This document shows positions 34,621 through 46,731 of a stretch of DNA of 64,000 nt, piece by piece. Source of the stretch: Cryptomeria japonica (taxonomy: Eukaryota; Streptophyta; Pinopsida; Cupressales; Cupressaceae); assembly GCF_030272615.1 (NCBI RefSeq), contig NC_081411.1, positions 838,226,136 to 838,290,135 of the forward strand, in the 5' to 3' direction. Positions within the stretch are counted from its first letter, which is position 1; every line of letters starts with the position of its first letter. Under the pieces are notes generated by a model that saw only the letters and a program-made list of their open reading frames with translations, was not told the origin of the DNA and ran no database searches. Made by a program: the position numbers and the translations under genes.

Positions 34621-36797
34621 ATGGCAAGGAATGAATCCTCCTCCAAAGCTCCCATGTTTGATGGTGCTAACTATGCCTTATGGAGCAGAAGAATCAAAAC
34701 CTATCTATCCTCCATAGGTTTTGATGTTTGGATGTCTATGAAGAATTGATACACTAGCCCTAATGCTCCGCTATAGATCTGGATGCTAAGAAGGAGTATG
34801 AAAACAATGTCAAGGCCAGGCATGTTATTCTCAGTGGACTGTCTGATAATGAGTTTGTTAAGGTTATGCAATGCTCATCCACCATGGAAACTTGGGATAA
34901 GTTGAAGAGATTATTTGAAGGTGATGTCAAGGTCAAGGAGGATAAACTACAAACACTAAGAGCTCAACTTGAAGGCTTGAAAATGAAATACGAAGAAAAT
35001 ATTGCTGATTATCTTCAAAGAATTGATGAAATGGTGAATACTATTAAAGGACTTGGAGAGGATATATCTGATGAATTTATTGTCAAAAAGGTACTTAGAT
35101 CACTCACTTCTAAGTATGATACAAAGGTCTCTACAATAGAAGAAGCCAAGGATTTGAAAACCTTTTCAATGGATGAGTTATTTGGGTCCCTAACTGCTTA
35201 TGAGATGAGAGCAACCGGTGAAGAAACTTCAAGGAAAGAGGTTGCTTTCAACTCCATCAAAAAGGGTAAGGAAGAAATTTCTCATGGAGAAATTAGTGAA
35301 GACTCGGATGCAGTGGTAGAAAAATTTGTAAGGAAGCTTAAAAGAGGATCTGGCAAGTACAAAGCAAATTGCCTTTCAAATGCTTTAACTCTTGTAAAAT
35401 AGGACACTTTGCTCCAAAATGTCCCCATGGTGAAAATGTTGGAGAGGAGTAACAAAGCACCAAAAAACCTTTGGGTAAGGATAAAAACAAGAAATCCTAC
35501 CAAAAAGAAAGAAGAATCTACCTAAAGCAGAATAGCCTATATACTATTGAAGATGATTCTACAGATGATGCAAGTGCCTCAGAAGATGACTATTGTGAGG
35601 ATGAAAGAGAAATTAATCTCTTCATGGTACACCATGAACTAGTTGATGGAGCTAATGAAGATGAAGACACTGAAGTTGAAGTGGACTTGGAAGGTGATCT
35701 CATAAGTTCTCTTGAGGAGTTGAGAGAAACAAGAAGGGAACTCAAGAAGTGTAAGTATGCTATTGCAGAAGAACAAGATTGTTTAGAGAAATCCCTTGAG
35801 GAGTCCAAGAAAACAATTTCTGATCTAAAACTCCAGTTGGAAGAAGCTAAAAGGATATGTGAAGTTACATCCTCTAATTTGATAAAGAAGGAGAAGGAGC
35901 ATCAGAATCTAGAAGAAGAAATTGTAAGGCTCAGAAAGGAGCTTGAAAAGAGAGAATAAATTAAAGATGAGGAGCAAATATGAAAGAAGCACTGAAGCCT
36001 TGGAGAAGATGTTGAGTAATTAGAAGCACTCAAAAGATACCAGAGGTATAGGATTTGAAGAGGGACAAAGTTATAACAACAAAGGCACATCCTGCAAGGA
36101 GATACAAATTACTTCTTCAAGTGAAAGTAAAGAAAAACAAACCTTTATAGTCAGCAAAGCTACTAAGAAGAAGACCTATGTTGAAGCTACAAGAAATCAA
36201 CTTGTGAACTGGAATGATCAAACATTGCACAAGAAGACTCACTCATTGTACCGAAATGAAGATCCTAAAGGCAAGGCCAAGGTTGATAATGAAGGGTTCA
36301 CAAAAGTCAATAATGTGAGAAGAAGACACCTGATGAGACAAAGGTTTGCTGGTCCAAAGAGACAAGAGTGGTATGTACCCAAATTCCATGGTTACTGTTA
36401 CCAGTGTAATAAGTTTGGACATAGAATAGTTGATTTTAATTTGATGCATAAGCCCCCTCATATTTTTAAAAGTAGAAATTCGTTTGCTACACTCTGGGAA
36501 ATGAATGTTATTTGTTATCAGTGTAATGGGTTTTGTCATAGGAGTTATGAGTGTAGGAGAAGTTTGTCATTGTCCTACAATAGTTTTTTAAGTTTATCTT
36601 TCAATGTCAATGTGAAATGCTATCATTGTCAAAATTTTGGCCACATTACAAATAATTGCAAACTCAAAATATCTAAGAAAAAGAAGTCAACACTGGATCA
36701 AAAACTAGAAGCAAAACAGGAGCAAAAAGGTGATGCAAGAAAGGAGAAGGAAGCCAAACAATTTTGGATAGAAAAGGATAAGAATAAGGTTGAGTAA
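34621..36797 (+). pseudogene. Copia gag of element H (UBN2 domain, coiled coil, three CCHC knuckles)
   Basis: Start ATG at 34621 (MARNESSSKAPMFDGANYAL, then WSRRIKTYLSSIGFDVW). A stop and frameshift occur near 34748-34860. The UBN2 gag body continues with METWDKLKRLFEGD, LRAQLEGLKMKYEENIADYL and IKGLGEDISDEFIVKKVLRS. Next come an acidic segment (DDSTDDASASEDDY) and a coiled coil (SLEESKKTISDLKLQLEEAK). Three zinc knuckles follow: CYQCNKFGHRIVDF with its last Cys changed to Phe, CYQCNGFCHRSYEC with Gly to Cys, and an intact CYHCQNFGHITNNC. The layout fits Sirevirus-like copia gag. Several frameshifts make it nonfunctional. Confidence 0.88.
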
Positions 36798-37159
36798 AGT
36801 ATGATTATCCAGAAATTTATGGGTAGTTGACAGTGGTTGTTCCAATCACATGACCAAAGACAAAAAGTTCATCAAGTTTGAATATTGGAATGGAGGTTCG
36901 GTGAGGTTTGGAGACAAATCATCCATCAGGATAAAAGGTAAAGGTACTCTAAACATAGATGGTAAATTAAAGGCTCATGATGTATACTATATGGAAGGCC
37001 TAAAAAATAATTTTTTGAGTATGAGTCAGATGTGTGACAAAGGATAAAATTTCACTTTTGATTCTACCAGTTGTCAGATAAGAAAGGAGAGTACCAGACA
37101 GATTATTGCAAAAGGAAAAAGGACAGATGGAAATGTGTAAAATTTAATGGAATGCATTG
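36798..37159 (+). pseudogene. Copia protease and start of the gag-pre-integrase region (element H)
   Basis: WVVDSGCSNHMTKDK begins at 36820 with the catalytic D-S-G at 36829-36837. FEYWNGGSVRFGDKSSIRIK, HDVYYMEGLKNNFLS and MCDKG follow. The frame then runs with one stop to the AGTCC at 37160, where element B is inserted. It resumes at 52828. Confidence 0.88.
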
Positions 37160-37164
37160 AGTCC
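37160..37164. repeat. Left target-site duplication of element B (AGTCC)
   Basis: AGTCC here precedes TGTAGCATCC. The same five bases follow TTTACA at 52823-52827. Removing the insert and one copy keeps the copia frame. Confidence 0.92.
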
Positions 37165-37337
37165 TGTAGCATCCTAAAATTGTGACACTTGCAATTTCGA
37201 CTGCATTTCGGTCTTCATGATGGTGACACAACACACAACCTGAATGGAGACCCTGAAACCTGATTATGACACTAAAAACTGCATTTTTCAAGCACCCTGG
37301 CCTGAACCTTCTTTGCACCCTGCTGTCCCGGGAGGTG

Positions 37338-37426
37338 GGACCAGAGCGTCCAGTTCCCTGGTCCTTCAGGACCATGGCGCCCAGCGCCCTAGTCCCCCAG
37401 GACCATTGCGCCCAGCACCCTGGTCC
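37338..37426. repeat. Three GC-rich 27-bp palindromic units, B 5' LTR
   Basis: Units at 37338-37364, 37369-37395 and 37400-37426, an exact 31-bp period. The middle unit is GGACCATGGCGC / GCGCCCTAGTCC around CCA. The array lies about 120 bp upstream of the TATA box, so in U3. Confidence 0.9.
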
Positions 37427-38133
37427 CTGGGCCTATTTTGGGCCTGGTCTCCTATGGGGTCTCGGGTCTTTTTGTTTGCAAATTGGAAATTAACTTTCCT
37501 GGTCGGCCTAAGGTCGGGAAAATTAGTCTATTAACCCTAATTGGCAAGTATATAAACTACATTTGCCTCTCCCATTTGGGGGTAAGAAGGACATATGTGT
37601 ACAAGACATGGAAACTCTATTCAAGCATTCAAGAATTCCTTCAAGCAATTGATCATTCTAAGTCTCCATTCAAGGCAAAGTGTTGCATTCAAGACAAGGA
37701 TTCAACCATTGAAGAGGACATCACTTACTACATACAACATACAAAAAACAACAACATCTATACCTTCGCACATAAGGATACAAACATCCTTACAACAAGG
37801 TATTAGTACTTGTTTTACATTACATACATTTACATTTACAGCAATTTCGCATTTCTTGGTTAATTCCAAAACCGGGGTTTGACCTAAAGGCAAACCCCTA
37901 ATCCCTAACCCCCCAATCGTCTTCGCTTTTCTATGTGTAGGTTGCAGGTACGCGGCTGAAATTGAAGATCTAGAATCCTTGTGTAGAGACGAACAGATCC
38001 CCCTTCATTTCACGGATTTTTCGGAGGACCGTGGCACTCGGGCGCCATCGTCTCGGCAACTTTTGCTCAAATTTGCAGGATAGCGTCGTATCGACATTTT
38101 ACTGCTAATTCCAGGTCCGCAGCTTCATCCTAT

Positions 38134-38138
38134 ATCCC
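38134..38138. repeat. Left target-site duplication of element A (ATCCC)
   Basis: Matches 45985-45989. It marks the insertion of A into the LTR of B. Confidence 0.92.
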
Positions 38139-38311
38139 TGTAGCATCCTAAAATTGTGACACTTGCAATTTCGACTGCATTTTGGTCTTCACGATGGCGA
38201 CGCAACACGCAACCTGAATGGAGACCCCGAAACCTGATTACGACACTAAAAATTGCATTTTTAAAGCACCCTGGCCTGAACCTCCTTTGCACCCTGCTGT
38301 CCCAGGAGGTG

Positions 38312-38400
38312 GGACCAGAGTGCCCAGTGCCCTGGTCCTTCAGGACCACGGTGCCTAGCGCCCTGGTCCCCCATGACCATGGCGCCCAACGCCCTGGTCC
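38312..38400. repeat. Three GC-rich 27-bp palindromic units, A 5' LTR
   Basis: Units at 38312-38338, 38343-38369 and 38374-38400, period 31 bp. Single-base differences between units are often matched or nearly matched in the opposite half. Confidence 0.9.
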
Positions 38401-38522
38401 CTGGGCCTATTTTGGGCCCGGTCTCCTATGGGGTCTCTGGTCTTTTTATTTGCAAATTGGAAATTAACTTTCCTGGTCGGCCTAAGGTCGAGAAAATCAG
38501 TCTTTCAACCCTAATTGACAAG

Positions 38523-38530
38523 TATATAAA
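38523..38530 (+). promoter_or_regulatory. TATA box of the A/B-family LTR
   Basis: TATATAAA at the same place in all four LTR copies (37549, 38523, 45115, 51936), about 385 bp from the LTR start. Transcription probably starts some 30 bp downstream. Confidence 0.65.
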
Positions 38531-39395
38531 CTACATTTCCTCTCCCATTTTGGGAGATGGAAAAAAGGCGAAAACGATATTTAAGCATTCAAGCATTCAA
38601 GCATTCCTTCAAGCAATTGAGCATTCTAAGTCTCCATTCAAGGCTAAGTGTTGCATTCAAGACAAGGATTCAACCATTGAAGAGGAGATCACTTACTACA
38701 TACAACATACAACATACAACAAACAACAACATCTATACCTTCGCACATAAGGATACAAACATCCTTACAACAAGGTATTAGTACTTGTTTTACATTACAT
38801 TTACAACATTTCTCATTTCTTGGTTAATTCCAAAACCGGGGTTTGACCTAAAGGAAAACCCCTAATCCCTAACCCCCCCAATCATCTTCCCTTTTTTTGT
38901 GTGTAGGTTGCAGGTATGCGGCTGAAATTGAAGATCTGGAATCCTTGTGCAGAGACGAACAGATCCCCCTTCGTTTTGCGGATTTTTCGGAGGACTGTGG
39001 CACCGAGCGCCATCGTTCTGACAACTTTTGCTCAAATTTGCAGGACAGCACCGTATCAACATTTTACTGCTAATTCTAGGTCCGCAGCTTCATCCTATAT
39101 CCCTATCTCAGTTTATAAGCGAATCTTTGTCACTTTCTATGCATTCCTAGCTTAATTCTTCTATCAACATTCTTTACAAAAGAGGGTAGCCTTGTTGTCT
39201 TAACCCTTGAAACGCATTTAGCATCCAATCTTGCATTGTGTGGGATTGGATCTTGTGGGTTTCAACCCCTCTTTTGAATGTAAAGTCTCTCCCTTAAGTG
39301 AAAACCATCAACCCTAGCGACCTCCCTTCTCTCTCCTTGGAGTTGGAAGAGGGGAGAGCAACTAGGGTTCGATTGCGATTTTTTGCTTTACATTT

Positions 39396-39413
39396 TGGTG
39401 AACCCGATGTGAA
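39396..39413 (+). promoter_or_regulatory. Primer-binding site of element A, tRNA-Trp type
   Basis: TGGTGAACCCGATGTGAA, three bases after the LTR. One C to T difference from the sites of B, C and D. Confidence 0.85.
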
Positions 39414-39772
39414 CATCCTTTCTGATTATTATTAATTAGATCTGAAAATTGGATTCTTTGATTACATTTCCATGTTTGATCTTTTGCAAAATTTTAGAGG
39501 TTAATTGCATAAAAACCCTAAATTTTCTTTTTAAGTAATTAAACTTCTGAAATGTTTAATTGTTGATGCTTGTTTCAGATCTGCCCCTCTATTACAAATT
39601 ATCAATTCATATTTGTGCTTTGATTTTGAAAATTAAGTGGTTAAGTGTCAAAACCCTAATTTTTGAAACCCTCTTGATTCAACCTTTGTTTGACATTTTC
39701 ACTGATCAAAACATCTCCAAATCAGCTGTAACTTTGGATTCCGCAATAAAATCACAATATCTTTCATCCCTG

Positions 39773-39846
39773 AAAATTTGGAAAAAAGTTGCGAGGACCG
39801 TGTGCACCCCGAGCGCCATCGTCCCCGACATTTTTTCCGAAATTTT
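39773..39846. repeat. 74-bp imperfect inverted repeat, A leader, first copy
   Basis: Outer arms AAAATTTGGAAAAAAG and CATTTTTTCCGAAATTTT, inner stem GGACCG / CGTCC, loop around TGCACCCCGAGCGC. Confidence 0.82.
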
Positions 39847-40395
39847 GGGAGCTAGATCTTATTGTATTTTTCTGCTAAAATCCAGAATTTTGGCTGATTT
39901 TATCAATTCTAACACCTTCAAAATTACAGTCAAAGTTGGTCTTGTGATTGCTTGGTTTAGGGCTTCTAATCATTCAAAAATCATCAAAATTGAAATTTTG
40001 TGTCAAAATTGTGTTCTTACTATCCTAAATCTGAAAATTGTGTTAACATTCATTCGAAATTTCAGTGCTTTATTCAAATTCTTGCAATTTGTGACTTTTG
40101 AAATTAAATTCTTAATTACAACAAATTTGATTTCCGCTTTCAAAATTGAATTTTGTGTGAAATTGAGTCAACTTTCAAATTTCAAAACTCGCATTACTTT
40201 TGGTATTCCCTCTAAAATCATAAAATTCAAAATTTCAGTTTCCCTCTCTTTTTCAAAATTCAAATTTTGCATTTTTCGACAATCTTGGTAGGGTTCAATT
40301 TTGAGATTGCAACTTTAATTTGGCCTATCTACAGATCACAAAATCACTCAATTTTTTCAGGTTAGCTATAAAATCATCATAACTTTCATCCCTGC

Positions 40396-40467
40396 AAATT
40401 TCGAAAAAAGTTGCGAGGACCGTGTGCACCCCGATCGCCACGGTCCCGGACATTTTTTCCGAAATTT
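40396..40467. repeat. 72-bp imperfect inverted repeat, A leader, second copy
   Basis: Outer arms AAATTTCGAAAAAAG and ATTTTTTCCGAAATTT, inner stem GAGGACCGTG / CACGGTCCCG. About 23 of 29 positions pair. Confidence 0.85.
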
Positions 40468-40573
40468 CGGGAGATTGTCCTGATTGTATTTAACAGCTTA
40501 AATCTAGAAGATTGGCTGGTTTTACTGAAATTTGCTACCTCTAAAATTCAAAATCTCTCTCTTTCTTTAGTGC

Positions 40574-43500
40574 ATGAGTTTTACAACAATAAGCCCTACT
40601 TACACTATTCCCATTAGACAAAGCCTTAGAATTAAGTCTTTCCAAGGTTTAATTACTGAGGAGATGGAACCTAATTTGAATGGTCTTTTTAACGAGGACA
40701 TGGATAATTCCTCTAATCCTCTTAATGATGAAGAAGCTCTCCATGAGGTTTCTGTAGAACAACTTTCAAAATTGGATAATCAATTTGATGATTTTCGACA
40801 GTGGATGTCTCAAGAATACCCTGATAGTCAAGCTCTTCCTTTAATTGAGGGTCTAAAACATATGCTTCAAAGTGATAAGAATGGAATTGATATTTTGCGT
40901 GGTATTGCACACATTGTGGATTCGAATGTGATGCCTATGAAGAGTTGTGCCGAAACTTTAGGTTATACACAACCTCCTACACAAGTCAATCACTCTATTC
41001 CTTTAACAACTTCTATTGCTAGCATACCTACCTTTACATCAAACATAATGACTACTTCTATACAAGATATTCCCCCTGTGATCACCAGTCATGGGGGAAA
41101 TCCTCCCTCTTCAATTAACCCTCTTCCTTCATTCAATCTGACTTCTTCATTCATTCCTTCAATGAGTGTTCCTATTATATCTCCACAAATGAACATGACA
41201 CAAGGGGGCAATTCATTTAACCATTCCATTCCTCCTTGCAGTGTTCCTCTTGTCCAATCATCTCCTATGACTAACTATCATAGTGTCCCACCACCTTACT
41301 CTCTACCTTCTTTCAATAACATAACACCTCCATCACAATCTAACACGTCTAATATGAACTCTTCGACTGAAGCGACCATTAACAATCTTGCACAAACTGT
41401 CTCTTCTTTACAGCAACAATTGCCTCTATGAATCAATCTAAGTTTAGTGTGCCCACATTTGACGTTGCCAGCCCACTTTCTCTTGACATTGTTCGAGCTA
41501 TCCCCCCTAAACATGTTGAAATTCCACATTTGGAGCTTTATAATGGTAAGGGTGATCCTCTAACACATGTTAAGACCTTTCAAATATTATGTACTGATTT
41601 TGCTTATGACCAAAGGTTGCTTGCAAAACTGTTTACTAGAACATTAAGAGACAAAGCCCTACAATGGTATTGCTCGTTGCCTTCTTATTCTATTACTTCT
41701 TTTGAACAACTTGCAAATGCTTTCATTCAACAATTTCAAAACAATATAAGTCCTAAAGTTACTTTGATTGATTTAATGCATTGTAAACAAGGTGTTAAAG
41801 AAAAAGTGACTGATTTCATTGGTAGATATAAGCATTTGTATGCTCAAATTTCTTTTCCAGTGCCTAACAATGATATTCAAAGAATCTTTATTTCTAATTT
41901 ACAAAAAGACATTAGAGAAAAACTCCTATTTTCTGAGTTTACTTCTTTCCAACAGTTGTGCGCAACTCTTCACAATTATCAACTAACTGTGAGTCAAATG
42001 GAACAATCATATCCTATGGCTCCAAGTGATAAGGGTGATAGTAGTCAACAACCATTTGGGAAGTTTAAACCGAATAGAGATTCCATCAAATTCAATGAAA
42101 ACATCATCAACAACAATGTGAATGCAGCATCAGGTGTGCCTCCTATTTCTAAATTTTTCAAGAAAGAAAGAGAGTATACTCCTTTGAATGAATCATTGCA
42201 TAGTATTATGAATAAGTTATTGGAACAAAATGTTCTTACTCTTCCTCCTATAAGGCAAATTGATCCTGCAAAGATTACTTCACCCTATTTTGATAACAAA
42301 TCTTTTTGTCAATTTCATCGTCAACCTGGGCATGATACTGAAAAATGTTTTGCTTTAAAGGGTAAAATTCAAGATTTGATTGATAATAATACTATCTTTG
42401 TTTCTGGAGTGAATGATAAAGGCAACACATCTGTAGCTCCTCCTAACCAAAATCTTTAGATTTTTACTGATCCATTACCTTCTCATACCTCTAATGCAAT
42501 TGATACTACTGATTCCTCTGTCTGACCTGATGATCTTGTGTCTATGACTCCGAATGTGATTAACTTTGTAGAGCAGCAAGAAATCCCTAAAGAACCTTCC
42601 ATCACATTTGATTCTAGTGAAACTATCAGGGCACCTGATGGTCCTTTATATATAGTTGCGAAAGTCAAGAACATACCTTGCCGTGGAGTGCTTATTGATC
42701 CTTCTTGCATGGTTAATATCATTACTAAAGAATTTCTTTTTACTTTGCAATTGAATCAAGTGATCTATGACAAAACAGATGTGGTTGTGAAACTATTTGA
42801 TGCATTTTCTTCTCCTGCAATTGGTTCTATTACATTACCTATTGAGGTCCGTAACAAATCCCTTGATGTGAACTTTTCTATTCTTCCATCTTCCGAACAA
42901 TTTCGTGTGAAGCTTGGCTATCCTTGGCTATCTTCCATGAAAGCTATTGCTTCTCCTATTCACAAGTGTTTGAAATTTCCCCATAATGGTGAAGTTGTTA
43001 CTATCAATCATAGTCTCTTTAAACCAGCTGAAAGAACTTCTAATGTTCCTATTGATTATTTTTGGCCTAAACAATTCCAATCTCTTCCTCCGCGAAGTGA
43101 TCATCTTTTCAAATCTTATGAAAAGTGGAAAAAAGATATGATCCTATCTCTAAGTGAACATAGAACACCCAAACTTGACATTCCTATCATTCTTGAGAAG
43201 GAAGTTCTTCCTTTGAAAGATAAAACTAATGTCTTTCCTCAAGAAGATTCTATGTCTATGTCTGATAAACCTTCTAAGAGTAGACCTATACCTCCTCGTC
43301 ATGATGGACTTGGTCTCCTTCCTAAACCAAATATTCCTCCCTTATATGGAGTAGTTCCTCCTCCTTCCTCTTATGGAGAGAAGAGACCTTCCTCTTCTCC
43401 TATTGTTCAGCCTAAGAGACCACAACCTAAACACCCAAGTGATAAGGATGAGAACATTCCTCCTCCTCAATCTTCTCAACTTCCTACTAAGACTAGACGA

Positions 43501-43992
43501 AATTGTTCTGCGCGTGAACGCCGACGAAAGCGTCGTCTTAGAGCACAGGCAGCTGCCTCTCAAACTTTGCAATCCCCAAAAACACCTTTAACAAGCATTA
43601 TTCCATTTTCTCCTCAGCCGATGATTGAGCCGAAATCTCCTAAACATAAGATGCATGATGGTCTTGATCCTGTGCGAGTTAAAGATCCTATTTTTATAAA
43701 TCTTGATGATGATATAGATGAAAATGTTATTCATGATGAAAATGTTACTTCTCTTACTTTTGATAGTGAATATGAACTTGTTGATATTGATAACCATTTA
43801 TCTAATGAATTTTCTAAAGCACTTATCCTAGCTCCTAGACAAGAACAACGTGGCTCGGAACATGAACATAGCCCTTGTTTGGATCTTGTGATAGCTCCAA
43901 CTGCTGTGTTGGATGTTCCTCCTCTAGCGTGTTCCCCGCCTTCCCGAAACATTGATCAGCAAGATCGGGGGGTAGATGATGTGCTAGACTAG
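40574..43992 (+). pseudogene. Element A gag with degenerate protease-like domain
   Basis: Start ATG 40574, matched by 47461 in B. Order: a Ser/Thr/Pro/Asn-rich N-terminal region with a coiled segment near its end; a gag core (HLELYNGKGDPLTHVKTFQ, LRDKALQWYCSLPSYSITSF); YTPLNESLHSIMNKLLEQNV; a knuckle CQFHRQPGHDTEKC and LKGKIQDLIDNN; then a retropepsin-like fold (GVLIDPSCMVNIIT ... GYPWLSSMKAI) in which the active-site D-N-G of C and D is D-P-S; last a Pro/Arg-rich tail (TRRNCSARERRRKRRLRAQ). A one-base deletion near 41422, TAG at 42457 and TGA near 42523 break it. No RT or IN follows. Confidence 0.88.
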
Positions 43993-44716
43993 TTACATTA
44001 GCATAGCAGATTCACTCCTCCTTTCTTTTGTTACTTCTTCTATGTGTTATTCTCATTCTTCTATTTGTTGTCCTTAGTGTTGTCTACTTGAGGATGATGC
44101 AAAGCATTGAGATCTCTTGATCTCTCTCATGTTGACTCAAAAGACACATGTGTTCCCTTCTTCTAGGTGACCTTCCTTGATTGGGGAATGAAGAACAATT
44201 ATGCATACATACATATGATATACATGAATTATCATACAGCATACTGACCCCAAGGAAAGTGAAGTCACCCCATGCTTTGTGTTTTGTGTCTCTTATCCTT
44301 GGGCTTATCTCACACTTGGGGGCTAAATCCTTGTGATAACGTGCTCCTTTCCTTTCTCATTTCTTATATGTATCACTACCTTAAAGCAATCACCCCCGGT
44401 GAGGCGTGTGCGATCGCTTTAACGTAGGGGGGCATACACCCTGTCTATCCTTTCAAGATACTTGAAAATTTCTTGGCGAACTTAGCCTTGCCTTGCAAAT
44501 TTTTGGTATTTCTTTTGCATGACTCATAGTGAGGGAACCTTACTACTGACAGTCATGGTCCTCCCTCATGATCTTCCCTTTTACTTTGTCAATTGAAGTC
44601 GTAAGATCCTTAGTCCACTGGGGGCTTGGTGTATCTTGCCTCCTTGATGTGGTGAAAGTCTTTCAATGTTGTTTCCTTGTACTTTACCGGAAGTATGAGC
44701 ATACATACTCCCACTA
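43993..44716 (+). other. 3' noncoding region of element A
   Basis: About 720 bp with no gene. It includes TGTGCGATCGCTTTAACGTAGGG near 44407-44430, which is kept in B (about 51288-51311). Confidence 0.75.
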
Positions 44717-44731
44717 AAGTGGGGGCTAAAT
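44717..44731 (+). promoter_or_regulatory. Polypurine tract of element A
   Basis: AAAGTGGGGGCTAAA directly before the 3' LTR. The same fifteen bases precede the 3' LTRs of B and D. Confidence 0.9.
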
Positions 44732-45984
44732 GTAGCGTCCTAAAATTGTGACACTTGCAATTTCGACTGCATTTCGATCTTCATGATGGCAACGCAACAC
44801 GCAACCTGAATGGAGACCCCGAAACCTGATTACGACACTAAAAACTACATTTTTCAAGCACCCTGGCTTGAACCTCCTTTGCACCCTGCTGTCCCGGGAG
44901 GTGGGACCAGAGGGCCCAGTGCCCTGGTCCTTCAGGACTAGGGCGCCTAGCGCCCTGGTCCCCCAGGACCATGGCGCCCAACGGCCTGGTCCCTGGGCCT
45001 ATTTTGGGCCCGGTCTCCTATGGGGTCTCAGGTCTTTTTGTTTGCAAATTGGAAATTAACTTTCCTGGTCGGCCTAAGGTCGGGAAAATCAGTATTTCAA
45101 CCCTAATTGACAAGTATATAAACTACATTTCCTCTCCCATTTTGGGAGATGGAAAAAAGGTGAAAACGATATTCAAGCATTCAAGCATTCAAGCATTCCT
45201 TCAAGCAATTGAGCATTCTAAGTCTCCATTCAAGGCTAAGTGTTGCATTCAAGACAAGGATTCAACCATTGAAGAGGAGATCACTTACTACATACAACAT
45301 ACAACATACAACAAACAACAACATCTATACCTTCGCACATAAGGATACAAACATCCTTACAACAAGGTATTAGTACTTGTTTTACATTACATTTACAGCA
45401 TTTCTCATTTCTTGGTTAATTCCAAAACCGGGGTTTGACCTAAAGGCAAACCCCTAATCCCTAACCCCCCCAATCGTCTTCACTTTTTTTGTGTGTAGGT
45501 TGCAGGTACGCGGCTGAAATTGAAGATCTGGAATCCTTGTGCAGAGACGAACATATCCCCCTTCGTTTCGCAGATTTTTTGGAGGACCGTGGCACCGAGC
45601 GCCATCGTCTCGACAGCTTTTGCTCAAATTTGCAGGACAGCACCGTATCAACATTTTACTACTAATTCTAGGTCCGCAGCTTCATCCTATATCCCCATCT
45701 CAGTTTATAAGCGAATCTTTGTCACTTTCTATGCATTCCTAGCTTAATTCTTCTATCAACATTCTTTACAAAAGAGGGTAGCCTTGTTGTCTTAACCCTT
45801 GAAATGCATTTAGAATCCAATCTTGCATTGTGTGGGATTGGATCTTGTGGGTTTCAACCCCTCTTTTGAATGTAAAGTCTCTCCCTTAAGTGAAAACCAT
45901 CAACCCTAGCGACCTCCCTTCTCTCTCCTTGGAGTTGGAAGAGGGGAGAGCAACTAGGGTTTGATTGCGATTTTCCGCTTTACA
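44732..45984 (+). repeat. 3' LTR of element A
   Basis: 1253 bp, TGTAGCGTCC ... GCTTTACA. The palindrome array is at 44904-44992 and TATATAAA at 45115. The ATCCC duplication and the rest of the B 5' LTR follow. Confidence 0.94.
44904..44992. repeat. Three GC-rich 27-bp palindromic units, A 3' LTR
   Basis: Units at 44904-44930, 44935-44961 and 44966-44992, period 31 bp, as in the 5' copy. Confidence 0.9.
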
Positions 45985-45989
45985 ATCCC
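45985..45989. repeat. Right target-site duplication of element A (ATCCC)
   Basis: Matches 38134-38138. Confidence 0.92.
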
Positions 45990-46278
45990 TATCTCAGTTT
46001 ATAAGCGAATCTTTGTCACTTTCTATGCATTCCTAGCTTAATTCTTCTATCAACATTCTTTACAAAAGAGGGTAGCCTTGTTGTCTTAACCCTTGAAACG
46101 CATTTAGCATCCAATCTTGCATTGTGTGGGATTGGATCTTGTGGGTTTCAACCCCTCTTTTGAATGTAAAGTCTCTCCCTTAAGTGAAAACCATCAACCC
46201 TAGCGACCTCCCTTCTCTCTCCTTGGAGTTGGAAGAGGGGAGAGCAACTAGGGTTCAATTGCGATTTTTCGCTTTACA
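45990..46278 (+). repeat. 5' LTR of element B, second part
   Basis: TATCTCAGTTTATAAGCG ... CGCTTTACA. It completes the LTR begun at 37165. At first sight it looks like a partial duplication of the neighbouring A LTR, but the ATCCC copies show it is the displaced end of the host LTR. Confidence 0.92.
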
Positions 46279-46281
46279 TTT

Positions 46282-46299
46282 TGGTGAACCCGACGTGAA
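46282..46299 (+). promoter_or_regulatory. Primer-binding site of element B, tRNA-Trp type
   Basis: TGGTGAACCCGACGTGAA, three bases after the LTR, an exact match to the sites of C and D over 18 bases. Confidence 0.87.
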
Positions 46300-46658
46300 C
46301 ATCCTTTCTGATTATTCATAGTTAGATCTGAAAATTGGATTCCTTGATTACATTTCCATGTTTGATCTTTTGCAAAATTTTAGAGGTTAATTGCATAAAA
46401 ACCCTAAATTTTCTTTTTAAGTAATTAAACTTGTGAAATGTTTAATTGTTGATGCTTGTTTCAGATCTGCCCTTCTATTACAAATTATCAACTCATATTT
46501 GTGCTTTAATTTTGAAAATTAAGTGGTTTAGTGTCAAAACCCTAATTTTTGAGATCTTCTTGATTCAACCTTTGTCCGACAGTTTCACTGATCAAAACAT
46601 CTCCAAATCAGCTGTAACTTTGGATTCCGCAATAAAATCACAATATCTTTCATCCTTG

Positions 46659-46731
46659 AAAATTTGGAAAAAAGTTGCGAGGACCGTGTGCACTCCGAGC
46701 GCCATCGTCCCCGACATTTTTTCCAAAATTT
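46659..46731. repeat. 73-bp imperfect inverted repeat, B leader, first copy
   Basis: AAAATTTGGAAAAAAG ... GGACCG ... CGTCC ... CATTTTTTCCAAAATTT. Same layout as 39773-39846. Confidence 0.82.

Larger units (their letters stand above)
37165..38138 (+). repeat. 5' LTR of element B, first part
   Basis: 974 bp from TGTAGCATCC to CTATATCCC, where element A begins. It includes the palindrome array 37338-37426 and a TATATAAA box at 37549. The remaining 289 bp are at 45990-46278. Confidence 0.93.
38139..39392 (+). repeat. 5' LTR of element A
   Basis: 1254 bp, TGTAGCATCC ... GCTTTACA. Palindrome array at 38312-38400. TATATAAA at 38523-38530 is the likely promoter, which puts the array in U3. A third GGACTGTGG...GCGCCATCG core at about 38992-39017 falls in the downstream half. 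Confidence 0.94.
39414..40573 (+). other. Leader of element A with two long hairpins
   Basis: 1.2 kb, AT-rich, without a supported gene; the long open stretch 39560-40291 is Ile/Phe/Lys-biased and not conserved as protein. It carries the inverted repeats at 39773-39846 and 40396-40467, each preceded by a 'TTTCATCCCTG' box, so the block is duplicated about 620 bp apart. Confidence 0.75.
38139..45984 (+). mobile_element. Element A: non-autonomous gypsy-type element inserted in the LTR of B
   Basis: 7846 bp, with LTRs of 1254 and 1253 bp, an ATCCC duplication, primer site 39396-39413, leader, gag/protease-like ORF 40574-43992, polypurine tract 44717-44731. It belongs to the same family and has the same orientation as its host. 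No pol domains. Both LTRs share a variant block (GGGAGATGGAAAAAAGG) not found in the LTRs of B. Confidence 0.93.

Noticed and set aside
39560-40291. A 243-codon ORF in the A leader (and 46446-47036 in B)
   Set aside because: Low-complexity Ile/Phe/Lys-rich product, no domain, and the frame differs in length between A and B. It is open by chance in AT-rich DNA.
43342-43572. Arg-rich minus-strand ORF in A (and the equivalent in B)
   Set aside because: Antisense shadow of the Pro/Arg-rich tail of the gag-protease ORF.
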